Shown here: piece after piece, positions 26,676 to 36,067 of the stretch | Position numbering within the stretch: the first letter of the stretch is position 1 | How the letters are laid out: each line of letters opens with the position of its first letter | Assembly (NCBI GenBank): GCA_964404035.1 | Contig: CAYOIT010000001.1 | Coordinates: 18,050-82,049, forward strand | Direction: 5' to 3' | Source of the DNA: CAMBRF01 sp964404035 | GTDB taxonomy: Bacteria > Verrucomicrobiota > Kiritimatiellia > CAIKKV01 > CAITUY01 | DNA: 64,000 nucleotides | The notes under the pieces: model-generated | What the model saw: the letters and a program-made list of their open reading frames with translations, nothing else | Database searches by the model: none | Told to the model about the DNA's origin: nothing | Position numbers and translations under genes: made by a program

Positions 26676-28442
26676 TCAGTAGGCCAGTTTGATCAGGAAG
26701 TCACCCGATTGTTCCACGCCGTTAACGGCTGTTCGTCCGAGATCCTGAACGGTTGTCTCTGTGCGCACGATTCGCGCGGGTGAGCGCAAGTCGCCCTCCT
26801 CGGCGGTCAGTACGAGGCGGTAGCGCTGGTTTCCGGAATCCGGGATGGGTTTGAAGAAGAACTGCATCCAGGAATTGGGCGTAACATCGCGCGGCGTGAT
26901 GAAGGCTTGGCGGATCGGAAGGTTCCTCTCCTTCGCAAAGACCTCTATCCGGTAGAGCCCGGTACCGTTCCACCGTCCAGTGCCAGTCTGGAGGCCCAGC
27001 CCGCGGAGCCCATCGGAGGGGCTGTCAAAGGCCTGTTCAACGCGCACATCGGGCCCCACGGTCAATTCGATGCCGCATCCGGGCGGAGGTGGCGGCACCG
27101 GCTTCACGTACCGCAGGGTCGGAACATCCGCCAGGCTCCCGTGCCGGTACGTGGCAACCAGCACCATCATGGCCTTGAAAAGCAGCAGCAGCATGAACGC
27201 CGCAAGGATGGCGGCATACTTGAACAAGTGCCGGTGTCGCGCGATGGCGATGGCGGCCGTAAGGACGGTCGGGGCGATCAAGGGGAACAGGTAGCGGCCT
27301 TGCGGCTGGTAATCCCACTTCAAGCAATTGTAGAGCACCAGGCTGGCGCACAATACTCCAAGGGCAGCCAGCAGGCCGAACGCGCGGAATAGTCGCCGAT
27401 CGCCGGTCCGGAGCAACTCGGCGGCGAAGAGACCGGCCAGCAGAACTACGACCAATGCCAGGATCTCGTAGGTGGGAGGCGAGAGGAGGACGTCCATGTA
27501 TCCGAAAACTCCGAAAAAAGAGCGGAACAACGACACGGCAAGGCCCTGGTTTACCATCCATGCCAGGACGGGGATGCGCATATGTTGTTCCGCGCCGAGC
27601 GCCTGCATGCTCTGCAGGGTCTTCAGGAAGAACATCTGTCCGAGCGGATCGCCGTACAGCATTCCGTTGCGCAGGTACCACCCACCGGAAATCGCCAGGG
27701 GGAGAAGTGTCACGGCCAACGCTGTCTTCAGGGCCAGGCGACGCGGGAGCCTCCTTGCGCCGAAGAGGGCCGCGCCGATCAGAAATGGAAAATACGAGAA
27801 GTAGTTGTATTTACAGACCAGGAGCATAGCCACGGAAAAGCCCAGCAGGATGATATTCAGGTTGGAGGCGGCAGCACGAAATCGCACCAGGCTCCAGACC
27901 AATAGTGCTGAGAAAGCCAATGAATGGATGTCATCGTTGATATAGGAAGCGGTGAATACCACCTGGGGGATAAACGCAGCCATGGCGCCCAGGCCGGCCA
28001 CGAGCAGACCGCCTGTGGCCGCGTAAACCGCCAGATACAGGAGGTTCAGAAACAGCAACCCGAAGCACAACGACACCAGTCTGGCGCCCAAATAATACTC
28101 ACAACCGAACGCGCGATGTGCCATAACCGCTCCGCCCGCCTGGACCACGGAGTGAAACGCCGGATACATTGTGTAACTGCATCGCGACGCCGTACGACCG
28201 CACGGATTAACACGACCGGTGAGGTATGCGGAGAGATCGTCCTGGCCCGAAACCGGAAGCCGGTGGTTCCTGATCAGGAACTCCACGTTGTAGTGGTAGT
28301 GCGTCCACTCATCGGGTGCGCCGTCGAAAGGGATGATGAACACGAGCAACAACCCCGCGCCCAGAAATAACCCATTCAGTGGCAGCAGCCAGAAGTGACG
28401 CCGCATGCATGTCAAAAGTCTGCTTTCAATGAGATTGATCAT
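26676..28442 (-). CDS. Polytopic membrane protein (DUF2142-like, GT-C type)
   Basis: A 588-aa protein with about 11 membrane helices and a C-terminal soluble domain of about 140 residues. The first extracytoplasmic loop has 'FDGAPDEWTHYHYNVEF', the Asp-Glu pair seen in DUF2142-type and other GT-C proteins. 'SYINDDIHSL' lies at a later loop. DUF2142 proteins sit in polysaccharide loci and are thought to be glycosyltransferases that use lipid-linked donors. It is the first gene of a three-gene operon with the GT4-methyltransferase fusion and the ArnT-like enzyme, and is divergent from the next gene with 69 bp between starts. Confidence 0.72.
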   Translation of the reverse strand: MINLIESRLLTCMRRHFWLLPLNGLFLGAGLLLVFIIPFDGAPDEWTHYHYNVEFLIRNHRLPVSGQDDLSAYLTGRVNPCGRTASRCSYTMYPAFHSVVQAGGAVMAHRAFGCEYYLGARLVSLCFGLLFLNLLYLAVYAATGGLLVAGLGAMAAFIPQVVFTASYINDDIHSLAFSALLVWSLVRFRAAASNLNIILLGFSVAMLLVCKYNYFSYFPFLIGAALFGARRLPRRLALKTALAVTLLPLAISGGWYLRNGMLYGDPLGQMFFLKTLQSMQALGAEQHMRIPVLAWMVNQGLAVSLFRSFFGVFGYMDVLLSPPTYEILALVVVLLAGLFAAELLRTGDRRLFRAFGLLAALGVLCASLVLYNCLKWDYQPQGRYLFPLIAPTVLTAAIAIARHRHLFKYAAILAAFMLLLLFKAMMVLVATYRHGSLADVPTLRYVKPVPPPPPGCGIELTVGPDVRVEQAFDSPSDGLRGLGLQTGTGRWNGTGLYRIEVFAKERNLPIRQAFITPRDVTPNSWMQFFFKPIPDSGNQRYRLVLTAEEGDLRSPARIVRTETTVQDLGRTAVNGVEQSGDFLIKLAY

Positions 28443-28511
28443 GACTGGATCGATTCTTCCCGCGGTACCGTCCGCCGGGCCGATCCCCGCCTGTTTCTTT
28501 TCGAATCACGC

Positions 28512-30857
28512 ATGAAAACCGCCCGGCCGGCAACATTGCCCTTGGAAAATCCTGAGGACTTGGGCAAGCTCTCCGCCCTCTACTCCACTCATATGACACT
28601 GGCCCTTGAAGATGTTCGCCGCCTATGCGGTCGTGATTCTCCCGTTGGTGAATGGCTCAAGGGAGTGTGTCTGACCGCTGTTTTTGTGTCAAGTGCGACG
28701 CTGGCGCGGGTCGGCGCGGGGCCGACCCTGGCCCTGACCGCGGTACATGTCGGTGGATTGGCGGCGGCGGGAATGTGCGTGTTGCGATTCACCGGCATGC
28801 CGCTGTCGCCGTCGGCCTTTGACCGCCTGACTTTTGCCTACCTTTTCGGGTGGGTCACGGTACCGGTTTTTGCCTTGGCCGTACGCCTGACCGGAAACCA
28901 TGCCGCCGGATTGGCGCTGGCCACGGCCATTCTGGCGAGCGGCTGGCTTTACGCACGCTGGCGGGAGAGGCGTACGCCCCGCGGCGACATCGTTCTGCGC
29001 GTCACGGTCCCCCCGATTCCCTGGGCGGTTTACCTTCTGGCCTCTCTGTATGTAATAGGGAACGTGGTGCTGCCTTTCCGTTGTTTTGGCGTCGACTCTC
29101 TGGTTCGCGAGATGTATTCGGACGGGTTTCAGCGTTTTGGTACCACCTATGCGTTGGCGGCGTCCGTCCCGCCGCGCAACCCCTTTGTTGCCGGCTGCCC
29201 CCTCGTCTACTATTGGTTCGCGCTATTCCCTTATGCGCTGGAATTCCGGTTCATCCATGCAGACCTTTTTGCGATCTGGAAATCCGGACAGGCCTGGACC
29301 GCATGCTTCCTTCTGGTTGGCCTTTGGGGGGGGGTGCGCGCGGTGTTTGGGAGGGGCCTCGTCGCCTGGGGCGCGTTGTTGTTGGGGTTTGCATTTTCAT
29401 CCTACGAAGTTTTCGCCAATCCGAAGTTTCTCACGGCTATGGAAACCGCCGTAGGTCTGCTTCCCCGAATCAAGGCCGGATGGGCTGCGGCCGCAATTCG
29501 AGATCCGGACCACATTATCGGAGTCGTTAACACGTACAGCGATCAATTGTTCATCGAGGATTTTCTCTATATTCCGCACAATGCGTTGGCTTTGATCATT
29601 CTTTTGACGGCTTTGTGGTGGCTGGCCGAAGCGCGGTATGTTGCTGCGGCATGGGCTGTGGCGACCCTGGCCGGATTCAACACGTTCTACCTTCCCGTGG
29701 TTGCGCCGGCGTTATCTCTGGCGATCCTGGCGGGGGGGGGGGCACGCCGGGCCCTGGCCATGAGCGTGCTGCTGGCTTCGGCCGCAGTCCTGTTTCTATC
29801 GCTGTGCGGAATCGTACCGCTCGAGTTTCCGGCCGCGCTAGGTGTGGCCATGACGACCGCGCTTGTCTTGGGGGTGGCGCGGACATGGATCTCTCGCGGG
29901 ACGCCCTTGTCGGACGGCGGCATGGCGTTGCTTACCCGGATGGCCGCCGTCGCGTTTATGGCCACCCTGTTGCTGCTGGTGCTGCCGCACCCGATTCGGA
30001 ACCTGGGGGCCCTGTTTCTCAACTATGGCCCTGCGTTTCCTGCGGGCCTTGCTTTTGTGGCGATGGTGGGCTTTTTTCCGCGCCGATATGCAGCGCCGCC
30101 AGCCGGACACGTGCTCATTCTCCTCCTCCTGGGTTGTGCGGCCTGCTGGGGACTCAGCAGTTTTCTCATACTGCAGTTCGATCCGCATGCTCCTGCGTTA
30201 CTGAAAAACATGGCGGCGTCGGTCGGATTCAAAATCAATCTTTTCAATCTCTACCACAAGGTATCCAAGATGGTTCGACTGGCGTGGTGCCTCTTTGCCG
30301 CTCTGGGATTTGCGCTGTGGTTTCCGCGCTTCGTGATGTGGCCGCGGGTGGCGGGATGGCTCCTTGTCGCGGTGCTGCTGCCCGCGGCGTTGACCGGTGT
30401 GGCCCGCGCCCGGACGTACTGTCTTCGCGCTCCCATCCCTGAAACCCGTGCGGCGCAGTATCTGATCCAACATGGATGCACGACCGACACGATTGTACTG
30501 TTGGAGGATTACCGGTTCTCGGCGATCAATCAACTGGCGCCGGTAAGCGTCTTCTACATTTCGAACTGGGTTGGCGGCTCGCCGGGGCTGACGCACGCCG
30601 TGGGCACATGGGCCGATCAGTACCTGCCTGCCGGATTCCACAGCGAGACGCAGCGCAGGGAAGAACTGAGCCGCAATCTGTTCAAGGCCCCGTTGGATCG
30701 GCAACGGATCAATGCCATCGTTGTGCAGTATGGTGTCCACTACATCCTCACGCGGAAACCCTGCGATCTCGGTTCAATCGCCCGACAGGTCGTCTCATCT
30801 CAGGGCGGTTATCTCTATCGTGTCGGCACTGCTCCGCGTGCTGGCGAGTCTGACTGA
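28512..30857 (+). CDS. Large polytopic membrane protein, GT-C/YYY-like
   Basis: A 781-aa protein with some 15-18 hydrophobic helices. 'VDSLVREMYSDGF' follows an early helix, then 'PRNPFVAGCPLVYYWFALF', which resembles the PxxYYY-type segment of membrane glycosyltransferases annotated as DUF2298/YYY. A soluble tail of about 150 residues ends it ('INAIVVQYGVHYILTRKP'). The start at 28512 is chosen because the upstream 39 codons overlap the divergent gene's promoter zone. It is probably another lipid-linked-sugar transferase; the donor is unknown. It is convergent with the following GT2 gene. Confidence 0.65.
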   Translation: MKTARPATLPLENPEDLGKLSALYSTHMTLALEDVRRLCGRDSPVGEWLKGVCLTAVFVSSATLARVGAGPTLALTAVHVGGLAAAGMCVLRFTGMPLSPSAFDRLTFAYLFGWVTVPVFALAVRLTGNHAAGLALATAILASGWLYARWRERRTPRGDIVLRVTVPPIPWAVYLLASLYVIGNVVLPFRCFGVDSLVREMYSDGFQRFGTTYALAASVPPRNPFVAGCPLVYYWFALFPYALEFRFIHADLFAIWKSGQAWTACFLLVGLWGGVRAVFGRGLVAWGALLLGFAFSSYEVFANPKFLTAMETAVGLLPRIKAGWAAAAIRDPDHIIGVVNTYSDQLFIEDFLYIPHNALALIILLTALWWLAEARYVAAAWAVATLAGFNTFYLPVVAPALSLAILAGGGARRALAMSVLLASAAVLFLSLCGIVPLEFPAALGVAMTTALVLGVARTWISRGTPLSDGGMALLTRMAAVAFMATLLLLVLPHPIRNLGALFLNYGPAFPAGLAFVAMVGFFPRRYAAPPAGHVLILLLLGCAACWGLSSFLILQFDPHAPALLKNMAASVGFKINLFNLYHKVSKMVRLAWCLFAALGFALWFPRFVMWPRVAGWLLVAVLLPAALTGVARARTYCLRAPIPETRAAQYLIQHGCTTDTIVLLEDYRFSAINQLAPVSVFYISNWVGGSPGLTHAVGTWADQYLPAGFHSETQRREELSRNLFKAPLDRQRINAIVVQYGVHYILTRKPCDLGSIARQVVSSQGGYLYRVGTAPRAGESD

Positions 30858-30917
30858 TTGTGAATAGGAATCGAAGGCATTCCGGCTGCGCACCCTCCCT
30901 GGACTTGCCCCGCCCTG

Positions 30918-31786
30918 TCAGGACCGTTGAATTTCAGTTGTGTCCAAAGCGCGCAGGAACCGCTTCCGATACCACACAAAGCCGAACAGATCGAAAATCG
31001 TACGCGGCAGTCGCTTCATGTTCGTATATTTCGAGGCCCCGCGAGTCCGGGGGCGATGATCCACGGCCACTTCCTTGATGATGCGGCCATGGAGTTTGAA
31101 GTAGGCCGGCATGAAGCGGTGGACTCCCTCGATGGACGGCAGATCGTCCACGCAGGCTTTGCGGAAGACCTTNNNNNNNNNNNNNNNNNNNNNNNNNNNN
31201 NNNNNNNNNNNNNNNNNNNNNNNNNNNNNNNNNNNNNNNNNNNNNNNNNNNNNNNNNNNNNNNNNNNNNNNNGGTGGACTCCCTCGATGGACGGCAGATC
31301 GTCCACGCAGGCTTTGCGGAAGACCTTGAGGCTGCAGCCTGTATCGCGAATGCCGTCATGGGTGCCCCAGTTTCGCACGTGATTGGCCAGCCGTGACCCG
31401 ACCCGCCGCGCCCAGGTATCCTTGCGCTGCGCGCGGTAACCGCAGACCGCGTCGCAGCCCTCCAGCGCCTGCAACAACCTCGGGATGTCCGCGGGGTTGT
31501 TCTGCATGTCTCCGTCGATCGTGACGAGGGCGTCTCCCTCCGCCAGTCTGAGGCCCACCAGCATGGCCGAGCTCTGGCCGCGGTTCTTCTCGTAGCGCAG
31601 ACCCCTGACGGAGGGAAAGCGGACCTGGGCTTCGCCGATACGGGCCCACGTCTGATCGCTGCTGCCGTCATCCACGAACAACACCTCCAGATCCGCGATC
31701 GCGGTCTTCAGGCGGTGGAGTTCCTCAGCCAGCGGCAGCACATTATCCTGCTCATTATAGACGGGGACGACGATCGAGACTTTCAT
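30918..31786 (-). CDS. Glycosyltransferase family 2 (polyprenyl-phosphate type), split by assembly gap
   Basis: The N-terminal half (31786 to about 31273) reads 'VSIVVPVYNEQDNVLPL', 'VDDGSSDQT', 'IDGDMQNNPADIP' and 'IRDTGCSLKVFRKACVDD'. The C-terminal half (31172 to 30918) reads 'RFMPAYFKLHGRIIKEV' and 'TRGASKYTNMKR'. Between them are 100 N flanked by two copies of a 55-bp sequence. Removing the N and one copy deletes 155 bp and gives one in-frame 237-aa protein, the normal length for a DPM1/GtrB-like enzyme without membrane helices. It is the last gene of the minus-strand polysaccharide operon and may charge polyprenyl phosphate for the GT-C proteins next door. Confidence 0.85.
31118..31172. 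repeat. 55-bp direct repeat, copy 1 (contig end)
   Basis: Identical to 31273-31327 and ending exactly at the first N. It lies inside the GT2 gene. The length and placement fit the overlap of two de Bruijn contigs with k-mer 55 rather than a biological duplication. Confidence 0.9.
31173..31272. other. Assembly gap of 100 N
   Basis: A run of exactly 100 N, the placeholder many scaffolding programs use for a gap of unknown size. The sequence on both sides is the same 55 bp, so the true gap size is probably negative: the contigs overlap. Confidence 0.98.
31273..31327. repeat. 55-bp direct repeat, copy 2 (contig start)
   Basis: Identical to 31118-31172 and starting at the base after the last N. 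See the GT2 entry for why it should be merged with copy 1. Confidence 0.9.
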
Positions 31787-31831
31787 GCCGCAGTCCTATG
31801 GGTTGGGGCGATACGCCAGAGATGCAAGGGC

Positions 31832-33451
31832 CTACTTATAGCCATTCGCGTTCGAATTTCCAGAGTTATTGTGTCCTCGCCCCGTCCGGAGCAGGATCAG
31901 CACTCCCGGAATGAGGAGGCAGAGGGAGAAGAACGAGAACAGCAGGTACTGTCCCAAAGCCACAATGCCCATGCCGGCGAAATACAGCAGCCAGATTCGG
32001 GGTTGGCGGTTCCGACCAAAAACCAGGCGGCAACAACCGATGAGGAAAAGTGCGCCCATCAGCACCACGGGAATCAGCCCGTACTCGAAGGCCAGGTCAA
32101 GGTAGGTGTTGTGCATGTGGGCAAAGTAGAGTCGTGAGGGCCTGGGCTGAGACCGGTGGAAGGCGGCCCACGTGCCGGCTCCCTCACCCCGCCACACGCC
32201 GGTGTCCCACACATGACTCATCCCCACGGACCACATGTGGGCCCTGGCCGGATCGATCCGCGCCAGTATCTGTTGCACACGGTTAACGGGCTCAGGAGGT
32301 CGGCTCACGGCTGCAGGACTCATTTCAGGAGTCGGACCGGACGGGGTGGCCGGCCCGTAGGGCACAGGGTTGGCCCATCGCGAATTTTCCCAACTCAGGT
32401 CGGCCGCCAGTCTCTGGCGCAGGGCGGAGTCGGCCTTCGTGATCCCCGTGGCAAAGAGCCAGGCGCTGGAAAGCACAAGGCTCGACAGTGCCACGATGGC
32501 GACCTGTCGCCAACTTCCCAGGAACAGGGCCAACCGGTGCCTGAGCCGAGGCCGGTGGCGGGGGCCAAGCCAGGCGTGCAGGATCAACGCGGCTCCGACC
32601 ATCGGCAGCAGCACGGCCAGAAGCCCCATCGATCTCTGGATGAGAAACCACAACAGGGGAAGCAGCAAGACCAAGCCAACATGCGCCCAACGATACCGCC
32701 GGCCCAACGGCGCGACAAACCACGCCAGAGCGCCGGCGAGCAACATGGGGAGATAGGCGGCATTATACCCGGCGCCGTGCAGGAGATAGGGGCCGAAGGA
32801 AGCGTAATTCGTCGTTCCCAGAAAACGGTGCGGCTGGTGCCAGGGGATCAGGGCGGCGGCCTCGGTGACGAACAGCGCCAGGAGGCCCGTCGCGAAGAGG
32901 GCCCTCCAGAGCCGCGGCGTGGACACATAGCGGCCGGCGAGGAACAGGGCCGCGCACAACGCCGCCGCCAGGGCACGATCGAAGGAGGCCCGAAAGGGGA
33001 AGATTGACCAGGAGGCCTCCGGCCTGAACCATTGAGCGAGGACCTCGTGTCGGGGAAAGGCCCGCAGCTTGACCAGCAACCCGCCCGCATTGGCCGGCCA
33101 TGAAAGCCAGGCCACCAGGACGCCCCAGAAGATGACCCAGAGCACATCGCGGCGGGACAATCGACGATCCCAAAGGATTCGCAACAGCAGCACGCCGGCC
33201 AGCAGGGGCAGACCCCAGGCCCAGGCACGGTGCGGTTCGCATTGAAACACGGGACAGGTCAAGAGCAACAACGGCAGGCAGGTCATTTTTCGCACCAGGA
33301 AGAACCCCGCCGCCAACCACCCGATGGCCAGCCACTCCAGCGGCTGGGATTCGAAGGGCAGCAGCAACTGGCCGGTGATCATCAACAGCATCCAGCCCGA
33401 GATCACTGCTCTGTCAGTCAGCCGGGAAGGGTGTGGAAGAAGGGCTCTCAT
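31832..33451 (-). CDS. O-antigen ligase/polymerase-like membrane protein
   Basis: A 539-aa protein with about 12 membrane helices. Its large extracytoplasmic loop near the C-terminus carries 'RAHMWSVGMSHVW', 'GEGAGTWAAFHRSQ' and 'HMHNTYLDLAFEYGLIPV'. The His-Asn in this last motif is the hallmark of the Wzy_C/WaaL family. It would polymerise or transfer a polyprenyl-linked glycan, in an O-antigen pathway most likely onto lipid A-core. Since a separate Wzy-like protein is encoded at 40954, this one is the better ligase candidate. Its ATG overlaps the stop of the upstream dehydratase gene. Confidence 0.82.
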   Translation of the reverse strand: MRALLPHPSRLTDRAVISGWMLLMITGQLLLPFESQPLEWLAIGWLAAGFFLVRKMTCLPLLLLTCPVFQCEPHRAWAWGLPLLAGVLLLRILWDRRLSRRDVLWVIFWGVLVAWLSWPANAGGLLVKLRAFPRHEVLAQWFRPEASWSIFPFRASFDRALAAALCAALFLAGRYVSTPRLWRALFATGLLALFVTEAAALIPWHQPHRFLGTTNYASFGPYLLHGAGYNAAYLPMLLAGALAWFVAPLGRRYRWAHVGLVLLLPLLWFLIQRSMGLLAVLLPMVGAALILHAWLGPRHRPRLRHRLALFLGSWRQVAIVALSSLVLSSAWLFATGITKADSALRQRLAADLSWENSRWANPVPYGPATPSGPTPEMSPAAVSRPPEPVNRVQQILARIDPARAHMWSVGMSHVWDTGVWRGEGAGTWAAFHRSQPRPSRLYFAHMHNTYLDLAFEYGLIPVVLMGALFLIGCCRLVFGRNRQPRIWLLYFAGMGIVALGQYLLFSFFSLCLLIPGVLILLRTGRGHNNSGNSNANGYK

Positions 33452-35349
33452 GCGGGATCGAGGACCGAGGTCGAGGGCTCGGGCATATACTCCGGTGCCA
33501 GCTGTTTCAGGGCGTGACGGATCTGGATGCCGTCATGCAGAACGGCGGCAGCATGTAACTCGGGCAAGTGCTTCAAGGCCAGCGTCGCTTTGGCGACGCT
33601 CTCGGCACTGGGTTGGATCACCCGGATCTTGTTGTGGTGGGTTGCCACAATGCCTTCCCCCTCTGTAATCAGTTCCTCATAGAGCTTCTCTCCGGGCCGC
33701 AGGCCCGTGAATTCAATCAGGATGTCGCGGTCGGGTTCCTTGCCCGAGAGGCGGATCAGGTCGCGCGCCATATCGATGATTTTGATGGGGGTCCCCATAT
33801 CCAGGATAAATAACTCGCCGCCGTTGCCCATCGAGCCCGCCTGAAGGATGAGTTGGGCCGCCTCGGGAATGGTCATGAAGAAGCGTGTGACGTCCGGATG
33901 AGTGACCGTCACCGGACCGCCGCGCTCGATCTGACGCTGGAACAGGGGAATGACCGACCCGGCGGAGCCCAGGACATTTCCGAAACGAACGGCCATGAAA
34001 CGGGTGGGACCGCCGGCCATCGACTGCATGATGATCTCGATAATGCGTTTACTGGCCCCCATCACATTGGTGGGCCGCACCGCCTTGTCGGTCGAAACCA
34101 GAACGAAACGATCGACGGCGAAGCGGGCGGCGGCGCTCATCAGGAGTTCACTGGCACCGATATTGTTCGTTACGGCATTCCAGGGGTTCTGTTCCAGAAG
34201 GGGAACATGTTTGTAGGCGGCAGCGTGAAAGACCACTTCCGGGCGGTACCGGGTGAAGACGCTGTCGAGCAGGCCCGGTTGCTGGATCTGCCCCAGGATC
34301 GGGATGTAATCGGCGAATTTCCGTTCATGCTGGAGCTCCATCTGAATCTGGTAGAGATCCGGCTCGCTGGATTCCCAGAGAACGAGCTGGGCAGGATGAA
34401 ACTTGATGATCTGCCGGCACAGTTCCGAACCGATCGATCCCCCGCAGCCGGTGACAAGGATTCGACGTCCACGCAGACAGGCCTCGATGCCGGCGGTGTC
34501 CAGACTGACGGGAGATCGACCGAGCAAGTCCTCATAATCCACATGCCTGAGCGCCTGGATGGTAACCCGCCCATCAATGATCGCCCCTAACCCCGGAAGC
34601 GTCTTGAAGGTCACGCCGGCGCCTTCGCACAAGTTCACAATACGCCGCATTCGGGCTCCGGTGGCGGAGGGAATCGCAATCCACACCTCCTGGATAGCCT
34701 GGGACTTGACCCTATCCGCCAGACGGTCAATCGGGCCGAAGATGGGCAATCCGTGCAGGGTGCGGCCGGCTTTTGAGGAGTCATCATCAATAAAACAGAC
34801 GATCTGATAACGAGACTGGGGGCTGTCCTCGATCTCACGGAATATTTTATCCCCCGCATCGCCCGCTCCCACGATCATGACGCGATAGCCGTCACGCTTT
34901 CGGAGGCGCGGCCACCACCACTGACCCCGGCTGTCGCCGCCGGGGCGGTAGGCGAGGCTCATGCGGATCAGGGCACGCAAACCGGAGGTGAAGAGGAAGG
35001 TCAGGACACCATCCAGCAGAATGATCGCGCGGGAATAGTCCCCAAACCGCTGGCGGAAGACCAGCCATGCCGTGATTACCAGTGTGGAGAGGCACGAGGC
35101 ATACAAAAGGTGGACGATGTCTTTGAGGCTGGTATAGCGCCACATGCCCCGGTACATCCCGAACGCGAAAAAGACAACGACTTTGATGCCAAGCGCCAAT
35201 GGCAGGAGGGTTCCAAGCTGGGCGACATACACGGGTAACAACTGGAAATCCAGACGCAACAGAAAGGCGACCAGCAGCGAAGCGGCAAAGAGGGTCAGAT
35301 CCGCCATGACCATCACGTGGATTTTGACGTTTCTAAACTGTCGCCACAT
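33448..35349 (-). CDS. WbpM/CapD-type nucleotide-sugar 4,6-dehydratase
   Basis: A 633-aa membrane-bound enzyme. Four N-terminal helices (about 10-135) precede a CoA-binding-like Rossmann domain ('VMIVGAGDAGDKIFREI') and then the extended SDR domain with 'ILVTGCGGSIGSELCRQI' (about 298-315). The active site 'STDKAVRPTNVMGASKR' has Met where SDRs usually have Tyr, as in WbpM and FlaA1-like UDP-GlcNAc 4,6-dehydratases. It should make a UDP-4-keto-6-deoxy-HexNAc. GGAAGGAG precedes the ATG at 35349; an upstream ATG 11 codons earlier is less well placed. With the SDR at 36068 and the PglC-like transferase it forms the initiating cassette of the glycan. Confidence 0.93.
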   Translation of the reverse strand: MWRQFRNVKIHVMVMADLTLFAASLLVAFLLRLDFQLLPVYVAQLGTLLPLALGIKVVVFFAFGMYRGMWRYTSLKDIVHLLYASCLSTLVITAWLVFRQRFGDYSRAIILLDGVLTFLFTSGLRALIRMSLAYRPGGDSRGQWWWPRLRKRDGYRVMIVGAGDAGDKIFREIEDSPQSRYQIVCFIDDDSSKAGRTLHGLPIFGPIDRLADRVKSQAIQEVWIAIPSATGARMRRIVNLCEGAGVTFKTLPGLGAIIDGRVTIQALRHVDYEDLLGRSPVSLDTAGIEACLRGRRILVTGCGGSIGSELCRQIIKFHPAQLVLWESSEPDLYQIQMELQHERKFADYIPILGQIQQPGLLDSVFTRYRPEVVFHAAAYKHVPLLEQNPWNAVTNNIGASELLMSAAARFAVDRFVLVSTDKAVRPTNVMGASKRIIEIIMQSMAGGPTRFMAVRFGNVLGSAGSVIPLFQRQIERGGPVTVTHPDVTRFFMTIPEAAQLILQAGSMGNGGELFILDMGTPIKIIDMARDLIRLSGKEPDRDILIEFTGLRPGEKLYEELITEGEGIVATHHNKIRVIQPSAESVAKATLALKHLPELHAAAVLHDGIQIRHALKQLAPEYMPEPSTSVLDPA

Positions 35350-35470
35350 GCGAGGGGCTCCTTCCGATCGATACTGGGGCATACATGGGCGGCAGTTTCT
35401 TGCTTTACCCTTTCGTGGTCAACGTTTTTTGAAGGAAGTGACGAGGTCCCGAACCGGACTCCCTTCACGT

Positions 35471-36031
35471 TCAATGCGAAACCCCATCCTGGCGAAGGAC
35501 GTTGAGAAAAGTCCGGAGTAAAATCCGCATATCCAGCAGGAAAGAGCGATGGTTCAGATACCAGGCATCCAGTTCGACCTTCGCCGGAATGGAGATCTCA
35601 TCGCGCCCATTGATCTGCGCCCATCCAGTGAGGCCCGGGATAAGCCGGTGGACCCCTTTTCTTGTACGCAAAGCAACCAAGTCGTCCTGGTTAAACAGCG
35701 CGGGGCGCGGGCCGACCAGGGACATGTCGCCCCCGAGCACATTGAGAAACTGGGGCAATTCGTCCAGACTCGTTTTACGGAGGAACCCTCCGATCCGCGT
35801 CAGATATTTTTCGGGATCGGTCATCAGGTGTGTGGCGATGTGCGGAGTATCTGTGCGCATGGTGCGAAACTTAAGCATCCGGAATATCCGGTTTTCCTTC
35901 CCCACCCGGTCGGAAATGTGAAACACCGGCCCCTTCGAGGTCAACTTCACCGCCAAAGCGACGATCAGGAACACCGGAAGAAAAACGATGAATAACGGCA
36001 ATACGACCATGACATCGAAGCATCTTTTCAT
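35471..36031 (-). CDS. PglC-like initiating phosphoglycosyl transferase
   Basis: A 186-aa monotopic phosphoglycosyl transferase. A single reentrant N-terminal helix follows 'MKRCFDVMV'. Then come 'SKGPVFHISDRVGKENRIFRM' in pieces, 'LKFRTM', the catalytic Asp-Glu in 'SLDELPQFLNVL', 'GDMSLVGPRPAL', and 'PGLTGWAQINGR'. It transfers a sugar 1-phosphate from a UDP-sugar to undecaprenyl phosphate. Being the short form without the extra WbaP helices, it most likely uses a modified HexNAc made by the adjacent dehydratase and SDR. Confidence 0.93.
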   Translation of the reverse strand: MKRCFDVMVVLPLFIVFLPVFLIVALAVKLTSKGPVFHISDRVGKENRIFRMLKFRTMRTDTPHIATHLMTDPEKYLTRIGGFLRKTSLDELPQFLNVLGGDMSLVGPRPALFNQDDLVALRTRKGVHRLIPGLTGWAQINGRDEISIPAKVELDAWYLNHRSFLLDMRILLRTFLNVLRQDGVSH

Positions 36032-36067
36032 ACAGGCAGACCCGCTGACACGGCCCCAAAAACAATC

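Noticed and set aside
31016..31786. A frame running through the N block into a duplicated segment
   Set aside because: It exists only because the assembly repeats 55 bp around the N run; the corrected frame is the GT2 enzyme.
32156..33007. A 283-codon plus-strand frame rich in Arg, Gly and Gln
   Set aside because: It is the shadow of the O-antigen-ligase-like gene on the other strand; no family features.
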